This document shows, one piece after another, positions 47,653 to 59,800 of a DNA stretch of 64,000 nucleotides (within the stretch, counting starts at the first letter, position 1; each line of letters starts with the position of its first letter). The notes beneath the pieces are model-generated. The model did not search any database, had not been told where the DNA came from, and was given only the letters and a program-made list of their open reading frames with translations. The DNA lies in NCBI RefSeq assembly GCF_001625215.2, contig NC_030383.2:5654779-5718778 (forward strand). The letters run 5' to 3'. The position numbers and the translations under genes are program-made. This DNA is from Daucus carota subsp. sativus. Its lineage: Eukaryota; Streptophyta; Magnoliopsida; Apiales; Apiaceae.

Positions 47653-49541
47653 ATGGCTCATACAATCGCTGCATTTCGTCGCATTCTCGCCTCTTCTTCC
47701 TCTACAATCGTTTCATCTCCTCACTCGTCTCTATTTGCTCGTTTCAATTCAACTCTCACTTCGCCTAAGCTATTCATCAGCGGTATCCATTTCTTTTTAC
47801 ATCCATTTTTATTTCACTTTTTTTCTGCTTTCAATTACACACAAATGCTTGTCCAGTAGAAATGATTGTTTCCTCGTGCAATTTTAATTTTTTAATCGTG
47901 TATTTGTTTATCGAGGTTGCTAAATAATAGTCGAATATCCAAAAAATAACTAATTGCGTTCGCGGGTAATTAGGTTTTACAGAGTCCTTATATAGTGTGT
48001 ATTTACATGTTTAGTTGATGTTCTAGAAGAGGGATACTTGTTTATCTCTATTTTTATTGCAAGAATAGGAAATTTGCGGAATGCAGCACATGGTGTGATT
48101 ATTGGTTTGTGGTGCTTACGGAGGAAATTTTCGAGCTGTTGCAAGTTGCCAACTGCCTCGGAATATTTGAGGCCTGGACCTTGGTGTTTCAATTACAGTG
48201 TTAATGTATTGTACTTACAACCAGTTATTTAAGAATAGGTGGATATACACAGGATCATGTCGTACTACGAACTTGTATAATATGACAATTTGAAGGTGTG
48301 GCTATGTGGATAGTAATTGTTATTATTTTCTTTGCATCCGAGTTAAGAAGAAATGCTAACAAAGAACGAAAGAGTGGTGATGAATTTTGAATTTTGTTCA
48401 CATTCCTCCCATGCAACCCCATTGTACCCGGCAAGTGTTGAGCGATGGAATTGAGGATTTGTACACTTCCTTTGTAGAAACTCTGTGAAGTCTGAGCTGC
48501 TGAGTGTTGAGCCACAGCGGCGAGTACTCCAGGATTTCCCTTTTTTTCTTTCTAACAAAAAATTGTCTGATGTATAAACATGAAGTTAAGTATGATATGG
48601 TCACATAATGACACATGTTAGTAAAATTGAAATATGTTTGTTTTGTACTTGTATTTGTTTTATAACTGTTGCATATTATAAAAATTATATGCTTAGATAG
48701 TTAGATTATCTTAGTGGCTTAGTGCTTATTAAACAAGTTGAAGTGAAATATATATTTGTATAATGGCATTTATTTCTTAGTAGAATCGAATATTTTTGTG
48801 TTTTCAAGCACAATTATACTTCGTATAAGGTTGGTATATATTATCGATTGGCTTCGACGCTGAATTAAATTGACCTCTCTGTGCTATACCTCATCCCTTT
48901 TTTTCAAGTTTAGTTGTAATAGGTATTTTTGCTCGCTGATCAAGGCAGTTATTTGATATTTTATCCCAGATGTGTTCGTTACAGGATATACAATATTTGA
49001 ACATGATGGAAAGATACACTTTTTCCCTCTGTTTGGCATTTAATGCATAAACGAAGGCAATTTTTTGGTCAATTGAGAAAGGAGAGAGATTTTTTTTTGT
49101 TTCACTTTTGTGATGATCGACTCCTTTCATCTTGGCTTATACTGCAGGACTCTCAAGGTTAACTACAGATGAAAAGCTTAAAGAAGCATTTGCACCCTTT
49201 GGGAGCCTCGTTGAGGGTAATCTTTTTAATTATTATAACTTGTTTATCTAGGGATTGTTTGATTTGGCCATCAAACTGATGCTGCAATACTTGTTGATAT
49301 TGCAGCAAAGGTCATTGTAGATAGAGCATGTGGAAGATCAAAGGGTTTTGGTTTTGTTACATATAATACTATAGAAGAAGCTGAGAAGGCTCGTGAAGGA
49401 ATGAATGCAAAGTTTCTGGATGGTTGGGTTATTTTTGTAGATCCTGCTAAACCAAGGGAGTATAAACCACCTCAACAAGAGCAGCAGCCTTCAAACACTG
49501 GTGGCTATACAACAAACAAGACCATCGGCTGGTGCGGCTAA
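47653..49541 (+). CDS. Small organellar-type glycine/RRM RNA-binding protein (3 exons)
   Basis: Coding exons: 47653-47782, 49148-49216, 49306-49541, giving 144 residues. The first about 33 residues (MAHTIAAFRRILASSSSTIV...) are basic, hydroxylated and lack acids, typical of a mitochondrial presequence. A single RRM covers about residues 38-115, with RNP2 LFISGL and RNP1 KGFGFVTY. The C-terminal tail is Gln/Pro-rich and ends GWCG. Small mitochondrial RRM proteins of this type act in RNA editing or cold-stress RNA handling. The precise RNA is not inferable. By memory the match is Arabidopsis At2g37510. Intron 1 is 1.37 kb. Confidence 0.9.
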
Positions 49542-50104
49542 ATCCAGATGAATTATATCTAATCCAATTGCAGTAGGAGTGTCTGAAATAGGAGGATTTG
49601 GCTGGAAGCTCTGTTCCAGTTGATTAGAGTACTATACTTTTGGAAACAGTCTTTAATTTTTTATTACACACTGCCATATTATATGATTTAGTGTACTATC
49701 CAATTGTTTTGTGGCAAAAAACAGAAATCAGCTACCTGCTAAGGAGTATGTGACAATGTGAGCCCAAGGAATCCTAGAGTTGTGTGTTTTCATTCATCAA
49801 ATAATAAACTGTGCAAGTCTATTGGATATCTTATTAGCCTCTTGTTCTTTTTTTTTTTCTTTTTTCTTTATCTCTATATAAAGCTTAACAAATGAAGAAA
49901 AAATCAGAGTCATATTTCTGGCATAGTAGCCTGATAAATACTTCTATCTATTACAGAAACTTGGACAGAACTTCTTTCACTTGCCAAAACTTTATACTTC
50001 TAAATTCTATCCATTATGAGAATGTAAACACTTATTTATTTTTTGTCAAAAAAAAAAACACTTATTTATTTACTAAAACTTTACCTGACTTCTTTTAGTT
50101 ACTA

Positions 50105-50361
50105 CTCCCTCCGTCCCCTTTTACAAGTCCATTTTGACTTTTGACCAGTCAAATTGACTATATTTTGATTGAATTTTACATGTATCAGATAATTAAAAAA
50201 ATAATAAAAATTATACCATATGAAAGTATATTTAGTCTATTTTAATATGCAACTTTCAGATTTTAGAAATAATGAGTAGATAATTTGTAATGTGTAGTCA
50301 AAAATTGGTCAATTTGACTCCTCAAAAAGCAAAATGGACATGTAAAAGGGGACGGAGGGAG
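50105..50361. mobile_element. Stowaway MITE, copy A
   Basis: The element begins CTCCCTCCGTCCCCTTTTAC and ends GGGGACGGAGGGAG, with TA at 50103-50104 and at 50362-50363. The long inverted repeats extend through GTCCATTTTG. No ORF. This is the classic Tc1/mariner-derived Stowaway structure with a TA target duplication. Confidence 0.92.
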
Positions 50362-50371
50362 TAAAATTTTA

Positions 50372-50617
50372 CTCCCTTCGTCCCCTTTTACATGTCCATT
50401 TTGACTTTTGACCAGTCAAATTGACTGAATTTTACATGTATCAGATAATTGTGAAAAATATTAAAAATTATACCATTAGAAAGTATATTTAGTCTACTTA
50501 ATATGTAACTTTCAGATTTTAAAAATAATAAGGAGATAATTCGTAATGTTTAGTCAAAAATTGGCCAATTTGACTCCTCGAAAAGCAAAATGGACATGTA
50601 AAGGAGGACGGAGGTAG
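50372..50617. mobile_element. Stowaway MITE, copy B
   Basis: CTCCCTTCGTCCCCTTTTAC at the left and GGAGGACGGAGGTAG at the right, flanked by TA at 50370-50371 and 50618-50619. The interior closely matches copy A, in the same orientation, but lacks about 11 bp near TTTTGATTGAATTT. Only 10 bp separate the two elements. Confidence 0.9.
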
Positions 50618-51014
50618 TACTAAACTTCTCTCAATTACTAAAATTTTACCAAATCTTGACACTTCTATCTATTGTCAAAACAAAAATACTTCGACATATC
50701 AAATCTATCCATTATCATAATCACATGTGACATTTTCATCAAATAAAATTTATAATAATATAAAAAAAATTAAAATTAAAAGTATTCATATATTTTTAGT
50801 CAAAATATACAATCAAACTGTCAGCGAACTCATCTTAAAAAACAGTGTAATTTTTGAGGTTGCTTCACGCTTCAGTTTGGACCCTAGTCATAAACTGGGT
50901 TAAACTGGGCACTGTGTAATAACAGACTGACAGTAAATCAAACAGCAGTGTCAGTAGCATCCATTTCTTGAAATTTGAATCGTGTTTGGTTTCCTATGTT
51001 TGTTGTTTGACGCC

Positions 51015-53033
51015 ATGCCCAAAAATGAACTTGTTGATCATTTTAGTTGTCTCCTTAAAAAATGCATTACCATCCACCAAATCAAACAGCTTCACACCCG
51101 TATCTTCTTACTGCTCAGCCAATCTTCCAGTGTTGCTTTTTTGGCAGCTGGACTTGTTTCGGCATATTCGAGTTTCGGGTGTCTTAAGGACGCCCGGAAG
51201 GTGTTTGATACAATGCCGCTTAGCTGCATTTCCAATAATACATTGCTGTGGAATTCTATTTTGAGAGCTCATAACAAAAATGAGGGGTTTAGTGACACCC
51301 TTGAGCTATTTTTTCGAATGAGAGGTTTTGGCGTATTCGCGGATGGCTTTACTCTTCCGCTAGTCATAAGGGCTTGTGCTGCTTTGGGTGGTGGTAATGT
51401 TTGTGAGATGATTCATTCTCATGTTTTTCGACTGGGATTTCAGAATAATCTTCATGTTACTAATGCATTGTTGGGTATGTATGGCAGACTTGGGCGGATG
51501 GATGTTGCGACAAAAGTTTTTGACAGGATGCTTGTCAGGACACATGTATCTTGGAATACTGTGGTGTCTGGATTTTCACTTAATTATGATTGTGATGCTG
51601 CTTTTAGGATTTTTCGGAGAATGAAGGTTGAGGGATATGAACCTAATCCTGTAACTTGGACGTCTTTGTTATCGAGTCATGCTAGGTGCAGACGTTTTGA
51701 AGAAGCGTTGAAATTGTATGGTGAGATGAGAACTGCAGGTGTTGATTGTACTGCAGAAGCACTTGCTTTGACTATATCAGTATGTGCTAATTCTAATGCT
51801 CTTCACACAGGTGAGGTGATACATGGATATGTTGTTACAGCTGGTTTTGAGGACTATTCCTTTGTAAAAAACTCTCTTATGAGCATGTATGGGAAACATA
51901 GAGCTGTAAGAGACGCTGAATATCTCTTTTCTGAAATACAACAAAAGGATATTGTTACATGGAACACTTTGATATCATGCTACGCTGAAAGTGGTTTATG
52001 TGATGAAGCTTATTCTATCTTTCTAGAGCTGAAAAAATTGGATGTCTATCCGATGGTGAGGCCTAATGTAATAAGTTGGAGCGCTGTTATTGATGGATTT
52101 GCTTCCAGTGGGCGTTTTAAGGAATCTTTAGAACTCTTTCGTGAAATGCAGCATTCTGGAATCTTTTCCAACTCTGTGTCATTTTGTAGCATTTTATCGG
52201 CTTGTGCAGAACTATCAGCACTCATCCTTGGTAGGGAGATCCATGGCCATGTGATCAAAGGCTCACTGGATAGTAATGTCCTTGTGGGAAATGCACTGGT
52301 ATGTATGTATACGAAATGTGGTAGTGTTAGGGAAGGGAATTTTGTCTTTGAGAAAATAATTGGTAAGGATACTATTTCATGGAACACAATGATTGCCGGG
52401 TATGGTATGCATGGACTTGGCGAGAAAGCTCTAGGAACATTTAGTCAGATGATTGAGTCTGGATATGAGCCAGATGGCATTACCTTTGTGGCTTGTCTTT
52501 CATCATGTAGCCATGCAGGGCTTGTTAGTACTGGACGCAAGCTTTTCGATGAGATGAAAAGGGAATTCAAATTTGAACCCCAGTTGGAGCATTATTCTTG
52601 CATGGTTGACCTTCTTGGTCGTGCTGGGTTGCTCAAAGAAGCGTATGACATGGTAAAAAGTATGCCAATGGAACCAAATGTTTGTGTATTGGGGGCCCTT
52701 CTAAACTCTTGTAGGATGTATAAAAATACAGATGTAGCACAAGACATTGCCTCGCTTATGTGCAGCCACAGCTCTGCAGTGACTGGAAGCTACATGTTGC
52801 TCTCAAATATATATGCTGCAAGTGGCAGATGGGAGGATTCTGCAAAGATGAGAATCTCAGCAAGGACAAAGGGGTTGAAAAAGGTTGCTGGCTCGAGTTG
52901 GATTGAGGTGAAGAAGAAAGTTTCAGTGTTCTCATGCGGAAAAGCTGTGGAGACGGGGATGGATGAACTTTGCGGTATACTTCAAATTTTGAGTTTACAA
53001 ATGGAGGAAAAGGCATCTGAATATTATTTTTGA
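51015..53033 (+). CDS. PLS-class pentatricopeptide repeat protein with E-type C-terminus (At1g17630-like)
   Basis: Single-exon gene of 672 residues from the ATG at 51015 (the frame is open a little upstream but without an ATG). PPR motifs of P, L and S type alternate from about residue 50 to 560, with typical blocks such as LVSAYSSFGCLKDARKVFD, HVSWNTVVSGFS, ALVCMYTKCGSVREGNFVFE and TISWNTMIAGYGMHG. The C-terminal GSSWIEVKKKVSVFSCG marks an E-type extension, and there is no DYW deaminase. The unusual insert PNVISWSAVIDGFASSGRFK resembles Arabidopsis At1g17630 (CWM1), a mitochondrial PPR protein, by memory. Such proteins usually act in C-to-U RNA editing, which is family inference. The duplicated 5' flank is discussed in the findings. 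Confidence 0.9.
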   Translation: MPKNELVDHFSCLLKKCITIHQIKQLHTRIFLLLSQSSSVAFLAAGLVSAYSSFGCLKDARKVFDTMPLSCISNNTLLWNSILRAHNKNEGFSDTLELFFRMRGFGVFADGFTLPLVIRACAALGGGNVCEMIHSHVFRLGFQNNLHVTNALLGMYGRLGRMDVATKVFDRMLVRTHVSWNTVVSGFSLNYDCDAAFRIFRRMKVEGYEPNPVTWTSLLSSHARCRRFEEALKLYGEMRTAGVDCTAEALALTISVCANSNALHTGEVIHGYVVTAGFEDYSFVKNSLMSMYGKHRAVRDAEYLFSEIQQKDIVTWNTLISCYAESGLCDEAYSIFLELKKLDVYPMVRPNVISWSAVIDGFASSGRFKESLELFREMQHSGIFSNSVSFCSILSACAELSALILGREIHGHVIKGSLDSNVLVGNALVCMYTKCGSVREGNFVFEKIIGKDTISWNTMIAGYGMHGLGEKALGTFSQMIESGYEPDGITFVACLSSCSHAGLVSTGRKLFDEMKREFKFEPQLEHYSCMVDLLGRAGLLKEAYDMVKSMPMEPNVCVLGALLNSCRMYKNTDVAQDIASLMCSHSSAVTGSYMLLSNIYAASGRWEDSAKMRISARTKGLKKVAGSSWIEVKKKVSVFSCGKAVETGMDELCGILQILSLQMEEKASEYYF

Positions 53034-53144
53034 CTCTCGAGATACAGGTAAATAAATTTCATTGCAGGTTTCATAACAATAAAAGAAATATGCTTCAGAA
53101 TTGAAAAATAATGAACTGATAGGACTTCAATATTTTCGGAATCA

Positions 53145-55149
53145 TTAAAGTATTTATTATTATATACAATGAAATTAAATGGATAAATAGAATAAAATAA
53201 TATGGTAGACTGAGTTGTAATAAGTTGTTTAATTGAGCGACTAATGTTTTGTTTTGTTGTAAATGAACTAGGTTTCGATTACTGCTATGAGGTTGTGCTT
53301 TCGATATTGCGGTACATTGTGAAACTGTTCAACTTACTTATTCATTTGCATCTGCTGAACGAGTGTGTATGGGAAAGGAGGTGAGTATAGAATATAGATG
53401 TGGTAAATTATAGCAGTGATGTTGGAATTGAGAATGGGAATGGTTTGAGGATTGAACCGAAGCGCGACCATCAGTGTTTAGATGATGAGACTGAAGGAAT
53501 GCCATGCCCGAAAGAACAGGCCACAGAAGGTTTAAAAGATGGTAAGGAATCGGAGGATTCGAAAGAACAGCCTAAGAAAGTGTCTGATGAAATGTGCTCG
53601 GAAGTTTCAGACATGCTTCGAGTATTCATACCCCAAGTAGTCAAAAGATAGAGGAAACAGTGAGTGATAACCTAGGTTAAACTGCTGCGAGTGATAATCA
53701 TTGTGAAACTACTCCGGTGTTAGTGATGGGCGATACTACTGCTAGCTATAAACCAGGTGAAACTATTGCGAGTGATAATCAGGTGAAGCTAGTTCCAAGT
53801 GTTCTGGAATTTTAGTACTGAGAAGGAGAGCTCCGGAAATTTAGTACTGAGGAGAGCTTGAGCGAAGAGGAACATGGTCGCAATGGGATCGAAGAAAAGT
53901 TGTAATTCTCGATTTGCGATTGAAAATCAGAATCATGCAAGCATCATTCATTGGTATTAGAAAAATAACATTAAAATTCAGCAAAAAAAGCAAAGACTGT
54001 AATAATCAGATATTTGCTGCTCCAGCTAGGCAGTCTGTTATTAGTAGTTGTGTTGACGGATATAACAAATTGATTAACTCGAGTTCTTCCTAGGAAATGG
54101 AATGCAAAACACAGAACAACATATATTCTGGTAGTTCCCTGGTAATCGTAGACAAACTCTTATAAACTGGAGTTTTGGAAGGAGCTAGGGGGGTGAAGTA
54201 TGTGTCTACATCTGGGAATTTAAGTATACAAAATTTAACATGATCCAGTTAAGCTCTACTAATCTTAAGAGTACATTTAGGTTTATGTATTCTTATTATC
54301 TTCAGTACCCAAGTTAGTGACGACTGAAAAAGAATATCTCTTGCTTCCTTTTTTCTGTAGAGAGAGCTTTCTGGAATTATCAAAGATTGGGGATATCTTT
54401 GTGGCTTCTTGACTTGCATTTACTCCAAAGTAAGTTTATCATTATTTTTTGTATTGTATAACAAGATTTCTCAATTAAATGTGGGCTATACTTCTATATG
54501 CAGGTGTTGAGTGCTCATGCGTGTGAGATGCATGCTGGTAGCAGAGTTGCATGCTGGTAGCAGAAGTAGACACCCCAAAAATCAGATTTTTCTTAGAAAG
54601 ACAATCCTATTTAAAAAATAATACAAGAACTGGGGACTGCTCCAGTGGACAGGACTGCTCCAGTGGACATGCTAGAAGAAGTTAAATAACTGTAGCTGCT
54701 TTGGTCTGGTGAAGCTGATGCCTAACATATACATATAAATATGTGTGTTTTCTTCTGCTTTTTGATGATCCATAGATGGGAATAGTAATGTTAATTGTTG
54801 CATTTAAATAGTCATTAATGCTTTATTGAAGCAATTTACGAGCCTAACTTACCAGAAGACATGAGGGTAGTCACAGTGGAGAGGTGACTGTAGAATTAAT
54901 TGTTCAAATCTTGTTCAGCCTCTGTTTTTTTTTGGTTCTATGCAGCATCGCTCCACCAAAAAATTGATTTGCCTAAAGCAGATGACAGTTGCTACAACAA
55001 GTTCTGTGCGTGCATAACTTTAATACAAGGTATTCTTATATCCACGCATCCTTGTGCTCGTAAATTTTAGAATTGTTGAAGGGGAGCCCAATTGTGCATA
55101 AGATTTTCTTGGAGACATGTAGATGTATATACAGTGTGTAGTATGTATA

Positions 55150-55180
<31 letters not shown>

Positions 55181-55797
55181 GAGACTGCAAATTTGTATTA
55201 AATAAAAAAGTAATGAGGTGTCAGTAACTCTCGTGATTTAATAGGTATGCCCCTGCTTGCATTTGTTTTTACCACTTTTTGTGAGTGTGTATGTTGTGTT
55301 GTTTCTGTCTACTAGTCAAACTGATAAAATCGCTTCCATTCCACCTCTAATTTGAATTTGAGCCACATCAGAGAAGGAAGTAGATGCTGTTAGGAAAGTG
55401 ACTGCAGTCTTAACATTGGACATATTTGTGCTGTGTTCACCATTTTCCCCAGAGATGTTGTTTAGTAATGGTTGGTTTTTGTGTTGCTTTATATCATGCT
55501 TCTAGTTTTCAGGTTTTAGCTCCTAGTTTTGTTAATTTCTGCAAATTTCGTTACCCCGTATGACATTGTGTTACAGGACAGTGCACTGTGTCAGAATTTC
55601 TTTACTACTTAATTGATGTAGTGAGCGACGCTTAAGTGCAGTATGTGTGCCTCATTTATGCTATTGTAGTGCTTTTATAAACTTCCAGCAAGGCTTGATG
55701 GTCATTCTGATATACTAGAATATGTGGTTTAAATCAAAGTTCTTTCTGTTCCGTCGACAAGTATTTGAATCCGTTGTAGTATCTGCACCGTAAGTAT
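53145..55797 (+). pseudogene. Decayed duplicate of the 5' half of the PHD/GNAT gene
   Basis: Colinear similarity to 36558-39770 begins inside the leader intron and covers the start codon, exons 2-5 and part of the introns. It is disabled: the ATG at 53370 is followed by a frameshift and stop within 15 codons; many further indels and stops occur; the first coding donor is mutated (GGGAATTTAAG where the intact gene has GGGAATGTAAG); and exon 4 contains small tandem slips (CATGCTGGTAGCAG repeated near 54532, and GGACTGCTCCAGTGGACA repeated near 54643). Segments matching 39395-39715 are missing. It lacks the promoter and all catalytic exons, so no product is expected. Confidence 0.9.
55140..55182. 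repeat. (TG)n microsatellite in the pseudogene
   Basis: A TG-rich run of about 40 bp occupies the position corresponding to the intron of the intact PHD/GNAT gene where its MITE inserted. The intact copy shows only short TATG/TGTG runs there. Confidence 0.75.
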
Positions 55798-55837
55798 CAA
55801 GTGATGTGGCTCGTGATATATTCTGATGGAAGTATTA

Positions 55838-56010
55838 TTAATCCAATTGCAGGGGAGATGTTTGAACTAGGAGGATTTGGCTGGGAGCTCTGTTCTTGTT
55901 TACTAGAATTTGTTCGAGAGCTGTTTGGAAATACTATATTTTTGGATAATTTTAATAACACACTGCCAATTAATATGATTAAGGTATACAATTGTTGCAT
56001 AGCAAAATAA
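55838..56010 (+). pseudogene. Duplicated fragment of the RRM gene 3' region
   Basis: The sequence around AATCCAATTGCAG, GGAGGATTTGGCTGG and ACACACTGCCA matches 49552-49715, just after the RRM stop codon, in the same orientation. It abuts the PHD pseudogene, whereas in the intact arrangement the two are separated by about 9.8 kb. So most of the duplicated PHD and RRM genes has been deleted here. No protein is encoded. Confidence 0.85.
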
Positions 56011-56112
56011 TAATAATAATCTGGAAACAACACATGATACACGTAAAACAGGATTTTTTTATTTGTTTTTGTTATTTTGCCACCCCACGCAGAATTAAAC
56101 CCAAGGATTCGT

Positions 56113-56365
56113 GGGGCCGTTTAACGAACTGCTTATAAGTTAGAGTTGAAAAATAAATTTTAATTTGTGTGGGGTGATAAAATTTTTGATAATTGCAACT
56201 TTTAAGTGTAAAAGTTATTATATTATAAATAAGTTTTTAAAATGATCTTTGTATATTTTGTAAGTCAAATTTTGAAAACAAAAATAATTCATTAAAAAAA
56301 TTAGGTTTTATGACTTTTCAGATTTTAATTTATAAATCAAAAGTTATTTTGCTGAAATGTACACA
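56113..56365. mobile_element. Degenerate hAT-like MITE upstream of ArgJ
   Basis: GGGGCCGTTTAACGAACTGC then TTATAAGTTAG at the left and TTTATAAATCAAAAGTTATTTT at the right resemble the CCGTTTGG family seen at 8322 and 21575. The right terminus is unclear. Confidence 0.35.
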
Positions 56366-56621
56366 TTATATATATTGCCTATTGGCCAGATTATTAGCCA
56401 TTTTCCGTTCAAGTTACTAGAAAACTTCCTCTTTTTCCTCTTATCGAAGATTGCACCTATTTCTGTCAGTAAAACTCTTCACCTGAATTTCGACAAGATT
56501 ATCTAAAAAAAGGTTGGTTTTTTCACCTGAACATATTCTCGACAGAAAAAAAAAAAAACTTAAGAAACTATCCCCAAATCCAATCCATAACCTAAACAAC
56601 AATACGATGCTCTAGTTCTTA

Positions 56622-56720
56622 ATTAGGTTGCTTCATTTTGGGCCCTTGTCATAAACTGGGTTATGTCATATGTGGGCAACTGGGGATTGTGAAGAGTAAC
56701 AGATTAACAGTTCAAACTAC
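56622..56720 (+). promoter_or_regulatory. ArgJ 5' flank shared with the PPR gene
   Basis: TTGTCATAAACTGGGTTATG and downstream CAGATTAACAGTTCAAAC match the 50855-50945 segment with moderate divergence. It lies about 110-210 bp before the ArgJ ATG and so is likely within the promoter or leader. Confidence 0.6.
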
Positions 56721-56830
56721 ACTTCACTGCTTCATTCTCAACACTCAGACATAACTCGCAACTTAACACCAACCTAAAACCCTAGTAAAATATTTGTAGT
56801 AACACCTAATCAGCTCTGTATCTCTCCAAA

Positions 56831-59800
56831 ATGTCTCTCTTCACTCCTCAGAACTACCACGTCTCGTTCAATTTCTCACAACTTAATCGCTGTAAGGTGG
56901 GTTCTTTGATTAACCCTTTATTCTCATTCTTGATTTGTTACCCGTTTTGTTAAAATCTTGATTGAGCTGATAAATTTTGATTGTTATGCAGAATTGTAAT
57001 TCTTTTGGTGCTCCCAGAAGTAATACTAATTTTAAGGTGTTTGCTGTTGCCATGACTGAGAATGAAGCTGCTCCAAATTCTGTGCCTCCAGCACCAATTC
57101 TTCTGCCTCAAGGTCCATGGAAACAGGTTGTTTTAGATTGACACCTTGTAAAGTTTGTAACTTTTTGTGTTTGAAGTGGTTATTATGTTGTTTCGAAATG
57201 AAATGGGGATGGGTTATGTATATTGATGGGGGAATTGTGGCAATTGACTTATTTTGTTTGTAAAGATTCCGGGTGGTATTACTGCTGCCAAGGGGTTTAA
57301 AGCAGCAGGGATGTATGGAGGATTACGTGCCAAAGGAGAGAAACCTGATCTTGCGTTACTCGCTTGTGATGTTGATGCTACCGCTGCAGGTTAGCTAAAT
57401 GTTGTTTCGTTGTTTTATATGGGGTTCAACATTCTAATTATCTTTCAAACTTGAATATCCATGCTTGCTTCTGAGTTATATATACCACTTATTTTGCACA
57501 GAAACTTTAATAAGAATCGGGTTTGTAAGGAATTGCATTTAGGCACTCTTATTTGGATACTGCTTCCTATTATCTTTCCAGGTGCATTTACTAAAAATGT
57601 GGTTGCGGCGGCTCCTGTTGTATATTGCAAGAGTTTATTAGAGGATTCGACAACGGTATGCATGTTGGCTTCATGACTCATAGTCAATTTTATTTTCTTT
57701 AACATTGCTCACTACAATCAACGCGTGACACATGTTCAGTATCTTTTAAACTTTATTTTAGAGTAATGCATGTCCATAGAATGGTTGGAGACCTTTAAAG
57801 GGTCGATTGTATCGGATTTCTACATGCGAACACAAGAGTCAAGTTCTTGTAGGTTGTATGATCGATAAATAGTACATAGTCTTTCATGTTATTTTTTGAC
57901 ATAAGAAATGAGTGCTGCATGCTTATATAATAAGTCTTGTGGCTTTCAGTTCTGACCACTACCTTTCCTTGTATTCTTTTATCAAGAACCGTCTGAGGAG
58001 CTGGATTATAATCACACTGTCTCTCCCTCTCATATTTTTTTCCCCCTTTCATTCTACAATGATCTCATCTCATGTTTTCCTCTTCAACCACTGAAATCAC
58101 AATATAATTCAAACCTTTTCTAAATTAATCATCAAGTTCACTGTGAAAACATTATTTAACATTGGTACTTACGGTCGTACACCAAAATCTGGAGACATTT
58201 TTTTTATTTAAATGATTTTAGTCTTCTGATGATGTAACTCTCTACCTCAGGCCCGTGCTGTGTTGATAAATGCTGGTCAAGCAAATGCGGCTACTGTAAG
58301 TTGTCTTATTGTTGTAGTCGTAGATCTTCATTTTCTTTATATATTACTAAATGTCGGCTGAAGAAATGTTCCCAAAGAATGTCTTCAAGTGCTTAATTTT
58401 CAGTTGTCCTGGTGTAGATATTGATTGCCATAACATATTGCATATCTCTTCAATGTGCCATATACGAGCTACAGTATATCTGTAAAATTCCGTAACTTGT
58501 CTCTATCACAGTGATAGAGAACAGATGCCTTGACTAAGAGGTTGAAATTGGTTTCCAGGGGGATGCAGGCTACCAAGATGTAATAGAATGTTCTAATGCC
58601 CTTGCTAAGGTATGTGATTTTTGGCACGCCTGTGACACATTTTCGACCCTGGCTAGTCACTAGTCAGTCTAACAGGTGTTGTCGCTTCATTTTCTTGTAT
58701 AGTTTTCAGACTGATGCTCCATTATTGCAGCTCCTTCAAGTAGATCCAGGGAAGGTTTTAATTGAATCAACTGGTGTAATAGGTCAAAGAATTAAAAAGG
58801 TAACAACTAAACTTGGAGGCTGTTTACATTTTTTTACTGTATCTGATATGGCACCTGGAATTTCAAGAGAGTGTGCTGGAGAGTTCAGGTGTGAGAGATC
58901 TTATTTACACTATTGTCTTCTACATAACTAGTCGTCATTAATTCCTATTTTTTGTCTTACACGCAGGAAGCCCTTCTCAACTCACTTCCAAAACTAGTCG
59001 ATTTGCTCTCCTCAAGTGCTGAAGGGTACACTTTTTCACTTGATATCATGCTGCAAATTCTTTTACAGAGCACTGACTATATATGCTGGATCTATTAATA
59101 TTAAAAATATTTGCTAATTAATTTAGTTCTGTATGTTTTTTTAGATAAAGCTTCATTTTATCAATTGTCATATTCTATCTAAAACAAAGGTCCATATTTG
59201 TAACAGGGCAGATTTGGCTGCTGTTGCGATAACAACCACCGACCTTGTGAGCAAGAGTGTGGCTATAGAATCCGAGGTTTCCACATTGCATAACCAGTTT
59301 ATAAACAAATTTTCCCTGTTGGTCAAAAATAATGTCATATAGTTTCCGTACAAATGAATAAATGTGATCAAATCTTGCAAGTTGCCCTAATCTCTCATCA
59401 TTTAGCATTATCATGATTTATTAAACTATCAATTAATTCTCATGTTGCCATTTACAATCCCTGTTTTCAGTATATACCTTGCAACATTTAGCAAGCGACA
59501 AAAATATAATATTGGTAGCTTCTTATAAATTATTTTTGGTTATTCATTGATTTCAAAATTCACAGTACGAAATTAGCATCATCCTACGATATGTTACATT
59601 GGTATATCCTTATAATTCTTTTGGTTATACATTGATATCACATTTCACAGTATAAAGTTAGCATAATCCTATGATTTGTCTCATGTTAGGCAGATTATTT
59701 ATTTGTCAAAGTTTCTACTATCTAGTTGTCTAAATTTTTTATAATGCAAGCTTTGCTCAGGTTGGAGGAACCCAAATTAGAATCGGTGGAATGGCAAAAG

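Larger units (their letters stand above)
49542..51014. other. RRM 3' region, Stowaway pair and PPR promoter
   Basis: The RRM 3' untranslated region occupies roughly 49542-49830. Two Stowaway MITEs follow at 50105-50617. The stretch 50855-50945 (including TCATAAACTGGGTTAAACTG) is similar to the ArgJ 5' flank at 56622-56720. No further gene. Confidence 0.55.
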
